Part shown: positions 1 to 8,362 of the stretch, piece by piece
Layout of the letters: every line of letters starts with the position of its first letter
How positions within the stretch are numbered: the first letter of the stretch is position 1
Source: Micavibrio sp. TMED2
Lineage (GTDB): Bacteria; Pseudomonadota; Alphaproteobacteria; TMED2
Assembly: GCA_002168225.1 (NCBI GenBank)
Contig: NHBH01000009.1
Location: forward strand, 443,609 to 507,608
Direction of reading: 5' to 3'
DNA: 64,000 nt
The notes under the pieces: generated by a model
What the model was told of the DNA's origin: nothing
What the model saw: the letters and a program-made list of their open reading frames with translations, nothing else
The model's database searches: none
Made by a program: the position numbers and the translations under genes

Positions 1-2
1 CG

Positions 3-941
3 GGTGGTCTTTTTGATCCAACAGCAAGTGGCTCCACGATTACTGGCGAAGAAGGTAACGTAATCAGTAGTTTTCTGGATTCGATTGGAGTTTCTGACTC
101 ATCATTCACAAAAGTGACCGTAACCTCTGGTACTACCACAACGGTTACTGACACCACCCCGACGGTAACATTTGGCACCAACAGTGGCGAGACGTACAAT
201 ATTGTGCTTTCCGGCAGTAGTGGCAAGACTGTCGTGGCGACCGGTTCCGGTAGTGCTAATATTACCGGCGGTGATGGGTCCGACAGTATTCTGGCAGGTT
301 CGGGCAATGATAACGTTACCGGCGGTGTCGGTGATGATTACGTTCGTGGCGGTGATGGCGACGACTTAATGTATGGCGGTGATGGTGAAGATGTCATCTA
401 TGGCAACCAGGGTGCAGACTCCATGGGCTCTGACGCCGGTGATGATCTGTTCTATGGCGGTCAGGGCGATGACACCGTCTTCGGCGGTGCCGAGAATGAT
501 GCTCTGTTCGGCAACCGTGATCAGGATGCGCTCTACGGCAATACCGGTACCGACGTTCTCTACGGTAACCAGCAGAATGACGCGCTCTATGGCGGTCAGG
601 GGGATGACTTCCTCTATGGCGGTCAGGATGAGGATACGCTGGTTGGCGGTCTCGGTAATGATGCCCTGTTCGGTAACAAGGGTGCTGACACCTATATCGT
701 CACCAATAACGGCGGTTCCGATGTGATTGTCGGCTTTGAAACCGGCACGGACGTTCTGCAGATTTCTGCCAATGTCAACGGCCTGACGGTTTCTTCTGCT
801 GCCGATCTCGCGTCCCGTGTGAGTGCGGATGGTGACGGCAATGCGGTTCTCGACCTCGGTGCCGGCAACCAGATCACCTTCACCGGTCTTGAGGCCGATG
901 ACGTGATCGCCGATATCAGCACCATCATCCAGATCGTCTGA
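3..941 (+). CDS. RTX calcium-binding repeat protein, 5' end cut off by the window
   Basis: The reading frame is open back to the first bases of the window, so the real start lies upstream; 312 residues are visible. A short Ser/Thr/Gly-rich stretch is followed by about fourteen nonapeptide repeats of the GGxGxDxLx type (for example GGDGDDLMYGGDGEDVIYG), then a repeat-free tail of about 80 residues with the pattern 'TYIV...GSDVIVGFETGTDVLQIS' usual at the end of hemolysin-type repeat blocks. Such proteins are typically secreted by a type I (ABC/MFP/TolC) system through an uncleaved C-terminal signal and fold as a calcium beta-roll outside the cell. No type I exporter is visible here. The repeats are slightly imperfect: several have N or E in place of G. 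A terminator-like hairpin follows the stop. The surface role fits the glycan genes that come next. The function of the missing N-terminal part is unknown. Confidence 0.85.
   Translation, partial: GGLFDPTASGSTITGEEGNVISSFLDSIGVSDSSFTKVTVTSGTTTTVTDTTPTVTFGTNSGETYNIVLSGSSGKTVVATGSGSANITGGDGSDSILAGSGNDNVTGGVGDDYVRGGDGDDLMYGGDGEDVIYGNQGADSMGSDAGDDLFYGGQGDDTVFGGAENDALFGNRDQDALYGNTGTDVLYGNQQNDALYGGQGDDFLYGGQDEDTLVGGLGNDALFGNKGADTYIVTNNGGSDVIVGFETGTDVLQISANVNGLTVSSAADLASRVSADGDGNAVLDLGAGNQITFTGLEADDVIADISTIIQIV
258..695 (+). repeat. RTX nonapeptide repeat block
   Basis: About fourteen in-frame 27-base units encode GGxGxDxLx-like nonapeptides. The DNA units are degenerate copies around 'ggcggt-ggtgatgac'. 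These are coding repeats, not a CRISPR or satellite array, and they predict a calcium-binding beta-roll. Confidence 0.85.
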
Positions 942-948
942 TTGCCGT

Positions 949-992
949 AACGCCAGGATATCATCCCGATGGGTAATGGCCTGGCGTTTCTC
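949..992 (+). terminator. Hairpin terminator after the RTX gene
   Basis: AACGCCAGG (949-957) pairs with CCTGGCGTT (980-988) across a 22-base loop and is followed by a pyrimidine tract (TTCTCTCT). The hairpin covers an in-frame ATG at 969. That makes 969 an unlikely start for the next gene and favours ATG 1020. Confidence 0.5.
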
Positions 993-1019
993 TCTGAAAC
1001 GGTGCGTTCAGAAACAGAC

Positions 1020-3230
1020 ATGACCAATAGCGATCGCCGGGCCGGTTTATTCCAGCTCGGCGATTTTCGCATTCTGCTGGTGCCGACCGATGATCCATTG
1101 CCGGTGGGGCAGATCACCATCACGGTCAATAAAACCCGTCTCGAACAGCCGGTCAGCCTGTTGCGTCTCACCACACGCGACCGGCGGCATGCGGCGCTTT
1201 TCCTGTTTCGTGCCGACTGCGCGGATGGTGATGCGCTGGTCGTCAACCATGCGACAAGCGGTGTGATTTTTGATGGCGTACTCGGGGTCGATGCGGTGTG
1301 TCAGACGGCAAGCCCTGACGATATCTGGCAGTTTGTCGCTGCTTCTACCGACCCGCTCCGGCTGACCCGCAAGATCATTGATGGCCTGTGCCTTTATCTT
1401 AAAGGCAGCAATTCCGCCCCGGTGGCCGAATTCGCGCAGGCGCTGGGCCAGCGCTGTGTGCGCCAATCGGTGGCGGTTGACTGGATCATGCCGCTCGGGG
1501 ATGGCGCTGTGCTCTGTCGCCTGAAGGGGCAGGCAGCGTTGCCGGTCATCGATGCCGGGCAGATAACCAATGGCGCGGATGGCTATCAGCGCATCACCCG
1601 GAAACCGCTTTTGCTGAATAACGGACGGGATGCCCTGATCGTTCTCGATGTCCCCATGGAGATGCTTGGCCGCAGCAATATACTGTTCTGGTCATCCCAT
1701 GGGGCGATTACCATGACGGTGGGGCGGGCACCGGTGCGGCCACTTGCTGACCTGCCTGAAATCGTTGCTGCAGCCCAAGGGGAGAAAACGGCGCTTGTCC
1801 GCTTCCTTGGCCATCACCTGGTTGATCATGTCGAGGGCATATCCGGTCTCGGCGCTGTTCTGAGCGGCCTGCGGCAACAGCGTGAGATCATCAACAACAC
1901 GCTGGTCAATCTTGTCGATGGTGCTTTTCTTATCTCGCGGCTGGTACGCCTCGCCGATGGTGCCATGATCCTGTTCGGCTGGTGCCATGATCATGGCGAC
2001 AGCATCGAGGACTTGTCGTGGATTGATGCTTTTGGCAAACCGCAATCGCTGTGGAGCAAACGACAGCCATTGGCGCATCACGGGGCGAAGGGTTCAGATG
2101 ACACGAAATTCTCGGACCGCGACGGATTTGTGATCTGTTTCAAAACCCCGCCGACCTGCCTGCCCTTTATGAACGAGCAGTTCCTGCTCCGTATCCACGG
2201 TGGCGGCGAGGTTGCAATCAAGGTTTCCAGCCATGTTGCCAATGACCGCAAGGCACGCGATCTGATACTGGCCCTGCCGAAAAAAACACAGCAGATCAGT
2301 CATGATCTGATCGCGACCAGTCTTGCCCCGGCCATCCGCTCGGCACATCGAGGCGTTGTTGACAATGTCCGGGTGCGCGCCGTGCATGAGTTCGGGCAGA
2401 TGCCTGAAAAACCACGCTGTTCGATCATTGTCCCGCTCTACAAGAACCTGTCATTCCTGAAGCCGCTGGCAACGGCACTGGCCATTGATCCCGATCTGGC
2501 CAATGACGAGATCGTCTTTGTTGGCGATGATCCCGACAGTCAGGATCATGTCTTTGCCACACTGGAAATTCTGACCGCCATCTATGGTCTCAACGCCCGG
2601 TTCGTCTGTCATGACGATAATTACGGCTATGCGCCTGCCATCACTACCGGTGTCGATCATTCAAAGGCACCAACGATCCTGCACCTGAACTCGGACGTGA
2701 TGCCGGAACAGCATGGCTGGCTGGCGCTGCTGCTGAAAAAACTAAAATCCCGCAAGGTCGCTGCGGTGGGGCCGAAACTGCTGTTCGCCAACGGGACACT
2801 GCAACATGCCAGGCTGGGCTTCTTCCGCGATCACCGCGGACGGCTTTATAACCGCACCCTGTACAAGGGCTATGCCCGTGATTATCCGGCCGCCAACAAG
2901 GCTGGCAAAGCGGATGCCCTGACCGGTGCCTGTCTGTTGCTCGACCGGCGGGCCTATGAGGCGGTTGGCGGTATCTCGACCGATTATGTGGTGGGGGATT
3001 TCGAGGATACCGATCTGTGCCTCCGGCTGCGTCAGGCCGGGTATGACCTCGCCTATGAACCCAAGGCCGTGCTGTATCATTTCGAGCGGCAGTCGATCGG
3101 CCAGCACGATCTGCATAATTTCACGCTGGCGGAGGAATATAACCAGTGGCTGCACCAGACCCGGTGGTTCGGGGAGGCTGGTATAGAGCCGCTGTTCGAT
3201 AAACCTGATGCCGGTTCGGGCAGGAAGTGA
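1020..3230 (+). CDS. Glycosyltransferase family 2 with a long N-terminal extension
   Basis: The product has 736 residues from ATG 1020; an in-frame ATG at 969 is rejected because it lies inside a hairpin. Residues about 465-710 form a GT2 catalytic domain. It opens with CSIIVPLYKN, carries an N-S-D nucleotide/metal motif (HLNSDVMP, about residue 557), and ends with GDFEDTDLCLRLRQAGYDL and the following 'YHFERQSI' typical of rhamnosyl/galactosyl-type GT2 enzymes. The first ~460 residues match nothing I recognise and contain no convincing membrane segment. The enzyme should transfer an activated sugar to a glycan or protein acceptor at the cytoplasmic face. The next gene, another glycosyltransferase, starts 7 bases after the stop, so the two are probably co-transcribed. 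The acceptor is unknown; the preceding RTX protein is a possible but unproven target. Confidence 0.85.
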   Translation: MTNSDRRAGLFQLGDFRILLVPTDDPLPVGQITITVNKTRLEQPVSLLRLTTRDRRHAALFLFRADCADGDALVVNHATSGVIFDGVLGVDAVCQTASPDDIWQFVAASTDPLRLTRKIIDGLCLYLKGSNSAPVAEFAQALGQRCVRQSVAVDWIMPLGDGAVLCRLKGQAALPVIDAGQITNGADGYQRITRKPLLLNNGRDALIVLDVPMEMLGRSNILFWSSHGAITMTVGRAPVRPLADLPEIVAAAQGEKTALVRFLGHHLVDHVEGISGLGAVLSGLRQQREIINNTLVNLVDGAFLISRLVRLADGAMILFGWCHDHGDSIEDLSWIDAFGKPQSLWSKRQPLAHHGAKGSDDTKFSDRDGFVICFKTPPTCLPFMNEQFLLRIHGGGEVAIKVSSHVANDRKARDLILALPKKTQQISHDLIATSLAPAIRSAHRGVVDNVRVRAVHEFGQMPEKPRCSIIVPLYKNLSFLKPLATALAIDPDLANDEIVFVGDDPDSQDHVFATLEILTAIYGLNARFVCHDDNYGYAPAITTGVDHSKAPTILHLNSDVMPEQHGWLALLLKKLKSRKVAAVGPKLLFANGTLQHARLGFFRDHRGRLYNRTLYKGYARDYPAANKAGKADALTGACLLLDRRAYEAVGGISTDYVVGDFEDTDLCLRLRQAGYDLAYEPKAVLYHFERQSIGQHDLHNFTLAEEYNQWLHQTRWFGEAGIEPLFDKPDAGSGRK

Positions 3231-3237
3231 TTGACCG

Positions 3238-4479
3238 ATGCGCATCCTGACCATTGTCCATAACCACTCCAGCAACCATCCCGGCGGAACCGAGTATATC
3301 GCCGAGGCGCTCCATGCTGCCTATGGTGCTCGCGATGATGTCGAGGCGTCATGGTTGCTGGCGGCACAGGACCCCGGTCTCTCTGCCGGGCTGGCCGGGA
3401 CAACGGTATCGGCACTGCCGGGATATGATGATGTCTATCTGTTCCGGCATGGCAATTTTGATCCGATAATGCAGACCCGTGATTCACTGGAGCCGTTCCT
3501 GTTCGATGTCTCATGGCTTTTGGATGAGCTGCGCCCGACCCATATTCACATCCATCATCTCAATCATTGGGGTGTTGAGCTGCTCGGCTTCCTGCGCCGC
3601 AAGCTGCCTGACGTCAAAATTATCCTGACCCTGCATGATTATTACTTCATTTGTGCCAATGACGGTTTGCTGCAGGATGAAAAGGGGCGTCCCTGTGCCC
3701 ATATGCGCGGCGATATCTGTCGCTGCATTCCGGCACTGCCGGTGGCACAGGCACAGGCCAAGCGTCTCAATGTTCTCCAGCATCTGACTATGGTGGACCG
3801 GATCGTCGCGCCGAGCCGCTTCCTGATGGAGCAGTTCATCAACTGGGGGGTGCCAAAGCAGCAGATAACACTGATCAACCATGGCTGGCCGGTGACCGTG
3901 CCGGATGTGTCATCGCAACCAGACCCGCATCGCTTTGCCCTGATTGGCAATCTGCGACCGAGCAAGGGTACGTTGCTGGCCATGCGGGCCTTCAATATGG
4001 CTTGTGAAAGGAGCGGCCTGCCGCTGGAGCTCGATATCTGGGGTGATGCCCTGTACCAGCCGGATACAGTGCAGGAAGAGATCAAGGCGCTGGCACGGGA
4101 GAGCAAGGGTGCCATCCGTTTGCACGGGCGCTATGAGCAACTGGATGTGTCGCGGGCCATGGATCGGGCTGCATGGGTGTTGGTGCCCTCCCTATGGTGG
4201 GAGAATGCGCCGCTGGTGATTCAGGAGGCCTTTGCCGCCGGCCGTCCGGTACTGTGTAGTAATATCGGTGGCATGGCAGAGGCGGTGCGTGACGGTAAGG
4301 ATGGCCGCCATGTGCCGGTCGGCGATCTTTCCGCCTGGGCTGATACGCTTGCCGATTGCGGTGGCAATGCCCCCCTGTGGGGTAAGCTGCACAAGGGTAT
4401 TAAGCCACGCAAAACCGTGGCGCAAATGGCCGATGATTACATCAGCCTGTTGGCCGTCAAGGCGCGGAAGGCAGCCTAG
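3238..4479 (+). CDS. Glycosyltransferase family 4 (GT-B fold)
   Basis: 413 residues. The N-terminal Rossmann half begins MRILTIVHNHSSNHPGGTEY, where GGTE is the usual acceptor-side glycine loop. The middle 'FALIGNLRPSKGTLLAMRAF' starts the nucleotide-sugar half, and PSLWWENAPLVIQEAFAAGR followed by PVLCSNIGGMAE is the classic E-x7-E donor-binding segment (residues about 320-350). The family is retaining and uses GDP- or UDP-sugars. It follows the GT2 gene by 7 bases and its end overlaps by 4 bases the end of a convergent membrane-protein gene, so the operon stops here. Donor and acceptor cannot be read from sequence. Confidence 0.88.
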   Translation: MRILTIVHNHSSNHPGGTEYIAEALHAAYGARDDVEASWLLAAQDPGLSAGLAGTTVSALPGYDDVYLFRHGNFDPIMQTRDSLEPFLFDVSWLLDELRPTHIHIHHLNHWGVELLGFLRRKLPDVKIILTLHDYYFICANDGLLQDEKGRPCAHMRGDICRCIPALPVAQAQAKRLNVLQHLTMVDRIVAPSRFLMEQFINWGVPKQQITLINHGWPVTVPDVSSQPDPHRFALIGNLRPSKGTLLAMRAFNMACERSGLPLELDIWGDALYQPDTVQEEIKALARESKGAIRLHGRYEQLDVSRAMDRAAWVLVPSLWWENAPLVIQEAFAAGRPVLCSNIGGMAEAVRDGKDGRHVPVGDLSAWADTLADCGGNAPLWGKLHKGIKPRKTVAQMADDYISLLAVKARKAA

Positions 4480-6251
4480 GGCTCCAGAGCCGGTTCAGAA
4501 AACGGCTCGATATACCCGATCCGGTCGAGACCGCCGGTGCTGTTGAGCCAGATTGCCCACACGGTCACGTCCTCATCCGCATCACCTTCATCGGTGAACA
4601 GCAGTTCAAAGCCGTTCGGTTGCGTGAGGCCAACGCCGCCCTGCCGAGCCGATGCGATGATTTCCGAACCGCGTGTCGCGATCAGCCAGACCATGTCATT
4701 GCCTGCCGGGGCCGGGTTCATGATACCGTGCAGCTGGCGATAGCCCTCATGGCGCTCATCCTGTCCGATGATGCCGACGGTTTCTGTCGTATTGGGGGCA
4801 TTCTGCTTCTCCAGCGTCTCGCCGACCGGGAACGGTGATGGCTCGACGCTGAGGATGGCGGAGACCCGAGCCGCCTCTGCCCGCTCGATCAGCACGCGCA
4901 AATCCCGTGGGAACAGCATGCGGCAGAAGACCGGTACTCGCTCATCCGTGTCATGGACCAGCCGGACCTTGTTTTCGAGGCAGATGCGCCCGTCCCGCAG
5001 ATTGGCGGTATCGCGCTGATAGATGGCGGGATAGTCGAACCGGCCCGCCAGCGGTTGCTCCAGACCGAACACAAACCCGGCAAGGGTTATCGCCGTCACG
5101 GCCACGGCTCCAACCGGTGCGAGGCGATAGCCGCTGAGCAGCCATACCCAGGCGATGGCGGCAAAGGGCAGGGCAAAGGTCACATGCAGATAGTAATAGG
5201 GATGGGTCGCCGCGTAATTGATCACGCTTGGCATCACGGTTCCGGCCAGCAACGCGCGACCGCTGGTGATCATCGCCAGTGCAGCCAGTGCGCCAAGCAC
5301 TGGCGTTGCAAGGCAGAACAGTGATCGGGCATTGGCTGCGGGCAGGGGCCACTCGCGTAACCCCAACAGCGGTAACGGGGCCAGTAACAGCACCATGGCG
5401 ACAGCGCCATACAGTGGTTCGGCTTTCAACCCGACACCGCGGGCGATGGTGATGAGGTAATAGGTCCAGAACCGTGCATTATTGGGCAGCAGCAGCGGGT
5501 TGTCCTTATGATTGGTTCCGGCCTCGACCAGTTGGAATGCGCGGTCGCTGAACATGATCGAGGCTGCGGCAACCGCTGCCAGCAGCAGCCAGCAGGCACC
5601 GATTGTGGTGATGCGCGGCAGGGCGGTGCGCTCGGCCCGCAGGATGATCAAGGCCAGTAGTGTACCGGTGACGGCCAGCAGATACATAACGCCGGAGAGG
5701 TAGGAAACGGCGCTCAGGAACAGGAACAGCCCGACCAGCGGTTGCCGCGCCTTGCCCAACCGGTCGCTCGACAGGCAGAGGAGCGCCAGCGTCAGATACA
5801 CAATCGCCATCTGGTGTACGAAGCTCATGGCCTGTGCCGAGAAATGCACGGTGCCGGTAAGCGATGGCAGCAGCAGCAGCACGATCAGCCCGGACATCCA
5901 CCACGTCGCCTTGCCCGATGCCTTGAGCAGGACCCGCCATGCCGCCAGCAGGAAGGCGAGCAGGAAGCAGTTCTGCAGGGCGATATAGGTGGTGAATTTC
6001 AGGTCGAACAGTCGCAGGGCCAGATACTGCACGAGGTTCTGATAGGCGGCGATGGTGTCATTCTGGGTGCCGAAGACATTCTCGAGCCGGAAGGTGCGGG
6101 AATAGCCGGGGATGCGGAACACCGCCCAGTCATCGGCATAGAGCACGTCAGGTCGCGCATCCGACGACACCATGAGGTGCCAGCCCCAGAGCATGAGCAG
6201 GGGCAGGAGCGGCAGCCACAGGCCGAGTTGTTTGCTGATGGAATTGCGCAC
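4476..6251 (-). CDS. Polytopic membrane protein, possibly GT-C-like
   Basis: 591 residues with a hydrophobic N-terminus (LWLPLLPLLMLWGW), then a polar loop containing YADDWAVFR, then about ten to eleven further membrane spans up to residue ~430, then a C-terminal soluble region of about 160 residues. A first extracytoplasmic loop with paired acidic residues after transmembrane helix 1 is the layout of lipid-linked-sugar glycosyltransferases of the GT-C fold, but there is no family motif I can name, so that assignment is inference. The gene lies 12 bases downstream of the methyltransferase gene on the same strand, forming a two-gene operon divergent from the GT2/asnB pair. Its role is probably in assembly or modification of the same surface glycan. 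Confidence 0.7.
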   Translation of the reverse strand: MRNSISKQLGLWLPLLPLLMLWGWHLMVSSDARPDVLYADDWAVFRIPGYSRTFRLENVFGTQNDTIAAYQNLVQYLALRLFDLKFTTYIALQNCFLLAFLLAAWRVLLKASGKATWWMSGLIVLLLLPSLTGTVHFSAQAMSFVHQMAIVYLTLALLCLSSDRLGKARQPLVGLFLFLSAVSYLSGVMYLLAVTGTLLALIILRAERTALPRITTIGACWLLLAAVAAASIMFSDRAFQLVEAGTNHKDNPLLLPNNARFWTYYLITIARGVGLKAEPLYGAVAMVLLLAPLPLLGLREWPLPAANARSLFCLATPVLGALAALAMITSGRALLAGTVMPSVINYAATHPYYYLHVTFALPFAAIAWVWLLSGYRLAPVGAVAVTAITLAGFVFGLEQPLAGRFDYPAIYQRDTANLRDGRICLENKVRLVHDTDERVPVFCRMLFPRDLRVLIERAEAARVSAILSVEPSPFPVGETLEKQNAPNTTETVGIIGQDERHEGYRQLHGIMNPAPAGNDMVWLIATRGSEIIASARQGGVGLTQPNGFELLFTDEGDADEDVTVWAIWLNSTGGLDRIGYIEPFSEPALEP

Positions 6252-6263
6252 GGGGAGAAGCTG

Positions 6264-7250
6264 TTACTTTTTGTCGACCGGCTTGGTGGCAACCGCGACC
6301 AGCTGCAGCCCGGCCCGCGACATGCCCGGTGCCCGGATCGTTAAGTCATCGAGCTTGACCGCCGCACGGGTGATGGCGCGAATGCCGGGAATGAAGCGGA
6401 ACAGCCGGTTAAACACCAGCACGTCGCTGTTCATGAAGATGCAGAAGCCAAAGAAGCCATAGGTCTTCCAATGGGTGACGGTGAGGCCGGCCTGTTCCAG
6501 CGGCGGTACGGTTTCTTCATGCACCAGCGGGCGCTCGGTCTGGTCATCGAGGGCCGGGGACAGGCGATAGATGATCTTGCGGATACCGCGCCAGAGCCAG
6601 AAATCATCGAGCGGCTCGCGACAGATGAACCGACCGCCGGGCTTCAGCACCCGGGCGATTTCATTGAACAGGGTCTGGCGGTCATTCACATGATGAACGC
6701 CGCCCAGCATGAACACCGTGTCGATTGAGCTGTCTGCGACGGGCAGGTTGGTGGCATCGCCCTGCAGGAAGGTAAAGCGGGCAGGATCATGATGCTCGCG
6801 GGCACTGGCCAGCATCTGGGCGGAAATATCGACACCGATCCCGGTCTCGATCTGATCGGCGAACAGGGCGAAAGCCTCGCCGCGACCGCAGCAGACCTCA
6901 AGTGTGGTGCCAAGCGGCTGGTCGGCGACCGCCTCGGTCACAGCGTCATCGAGCGACTGCTGATAGACGATGGTGTGCGGGTAATTCAGGTTGGCAATAT
7001 AGGCGGCGGCAACCCGGTCGTAATGGGCTTGTTGCCGGATGCTGTCCTCGGTCTTCGGGATGGCGGCAAACAGCGGCACGCCGTTCGGCTGGACCGGATA
7101 GCTCGTGTCGGGCTCATCCGCACTGACCAGCCTGTCGCCCTGATGGGTGAGCGCACTGCCGGTTGCCGGGCAGCGCAGCAGCGGCAGTACCCGGTCAAGC
7201 GGGGAAGCGGCCTGATTGTCCGGGCTCGATTGTGCTGCGGAGGTCAGCAT
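6264..7250 (-). CDS. Class I SAM-dependent methyltransferase with Trm112-like N-terminus
   Basis: 328 residues. Residues about 20-62 resemble a Trm112p-type small domain (LLRCPATGSAL...YPVQPNGVPLF) but keep only one of the usual zinc cysteines. The methyltransferase core follows: motif I LEVCCGRGEA (117-126) with the acidic VDIS end of strand 2, then GDATNLPVADSSIDTV, and 'MLGGVHHVND...RVLKPGGRFICREPL'. This is a Rossmann-fold enzyme that takes a methyl group from S-adenosylmethionine. A substrate in surface-glycan or lipid-carrier metabolism is suggested only by its neighbours. It is the first gene of a two-gene unit with the membrane protein 12 bases downstream, and is divergently arranged with the GT2 gene at 7401. 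Confidence 0.85.
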   Translation of the reverse strand: MLTSAAQSSPDNQAASPLDRVLPLLRCPATGSALTHQGDRLVSADEPDTSYPVQPNGVPLFAAIPKTEDSIRQQAHYDRVAAAYIANLNYPHTIVYQQSLDDAVTEAVADQPLGTTLEVCCGRGEAFALFADQIETGIGVDISAQMLASAREHHDPARFTFLQGDATNLPVADSSIDTVFMLGGVHHVNDRQTLFNEIARVLKPGGRFICREPLDDFWLWRGIRKIIYRLSPALDDQTERPLVHEETVPPLEQAGLTVTHWKTYGFFGFCIFMNSDVLVFNRLFRFIPGIRAITRAAVKLDDLTIRAPGMSRAGLQLVAVATKPVDKK

Positions 7251-7400
7251 CTTTTCACTTTCCGCGTTTCAATAGTTGCTGTTGTGATCCAAGGCGTGCA
7301 TGAAGGGCCATGCTCGTGTGAAATTCAAGCTGTTCCTTTGAATTTTGCCTATCGAATTTGCCCACCAAGTTTGCCATCAGGTTTGACCGTCGATACCGCC

Positions 7401-8354
7401 ATGATCTCCATTATTGTGCCTATCTATAACGAAGTTGGCGCCATACGCGACCTCTATGATGAAACCAGACAGGCTTTTGTCGGGCGCGATGATGCCTATG
7501 AGATCATCTTCGTGAATGACGGCAGCAGCGACGGCTCCGCTGATCTGCTTGATGAACTCGCGGCCAGTGATCCGCTGGTCAAAGTCGTGCATTTCCGCCG
7601 CAATTTCGGTCAGACAGCAGCGCTCATGGCCGGTTTTCGCCATGCCAGCGGTGAGGTGCTGGTGCCGATGGATGGCGATGGCCAGAACGATCCGGCGGAT
7701 ATTCCGCGGCTGGTCGATGAGCTGGACAAGGGCTTTGATGTGGTCTCCGGCTGGCGAAAGGATCGTCAGGATCGTACCATCAGCCGCAAGATCCCGTCCC
7801 GTATCGCCAACCGCCTGATCTCATGGATCACACGCGTACAGCTGAATGACTATGGCTGTACGCTCAAGGCCTATCGCCGCAGCGTCATGCAGCGGGTCTC
7901 GCTCTATGGGGAGATGCACCGTTTCATCCCGGTTCATGCCCATTGGAACGGCGCGCGGGTGACCGAACTGCCGGTCAATCACCGGGCGCGTACTACCGGG
8001 CAATCAAAATACGGTATCGACCGGGTGCCGCGCGTCTTGCTCGACGCCATCCTGCTATACTTCCTCGACCGGGCGCTTGATCGGCCATTGCAGTTCTTCG
8101 GCAAGCTTGGCCTGCTGTCGTTCTTCCTGACCGGTTTGGTCGGGTTGTGGGCCATCTATCTGAAATTCATGGGTACCAGCTTCGTGCAGACGCCCTTGCC
8201 GCTGCTGATGGTGCTGCTGACCGTGCTCGGCGTTATGTGCATCCTGCTCGGCCTGCTCGCCGAGATGATGTCGCGGGTCTATTTCGAGTCCCAGAACCGC
8301 ACCGTTTACGCCATCCGCGAGACCCGTAATCTGCCCGATGATGCCGGGGTATAG
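7401..8354 (+). CDS. Polyprenyl-phosphate glycosyltransferase, GtrB/DPM1-like GT2
   Basis: 317 residues from ATG 7401, where the family signature starts at once: MISIIVPIYNE, then FVNDGSSDGS (38-47) and the donor-metal segment MDGDGQNDPADI (90-101). Two C-terminal membrane helices (about 236-256 and 266-288) fit GtrB/ArnC/DPM1-like enzymes. These move a sugar from a nucleotide donor onto undecaprenyl phosphate at the inner membrane. An open frame extends upstream of 7401 but lacks coding character. asnB starts 8 bases after the stop, so both are probably one operon. The membrane protein encoded on the other strand could be a GT-C enzyme using the lipid-linked sugar; that pairing is inference. 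Confidence 0.9.
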   Translation: MISIIVPIYNEVGAIRDLYDETRQAFVGRDDAYEIIFVNDGSSDGSADLLDELAASDPLVKVVHFRRNFGQTAALMAGFRHASGEVLVPMDGDGQNDPADIPRLVDELDKGFDVVSGWRKDRQDRTISRKIPSRIANRLISWITRVQLNDYGCTLKAYRRSVMQRVSLYGEMHRFIPVHAHWNGARVTELPVNHRARTTGQSKYGIDRVPRVLLDAILLYFLDRALDRPLQFFGKLGLLSFFLTGLVGLWAIYLKFMGTSFVQTPLPLLMVLLTVLGVMCILLGLLAEMMSRVYFESQNRTVYAIRETRNLPDDAGV

Positions 8355-8362
8355 GCTGGATC

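Noticed and set aside
258..695. Regular ~27-base repeats that could suggest a CRISPR or minisatellite
   Set aside because: The units are in frame, have no constant repeat with unique spacers, and translate to RTX nonapeptides.
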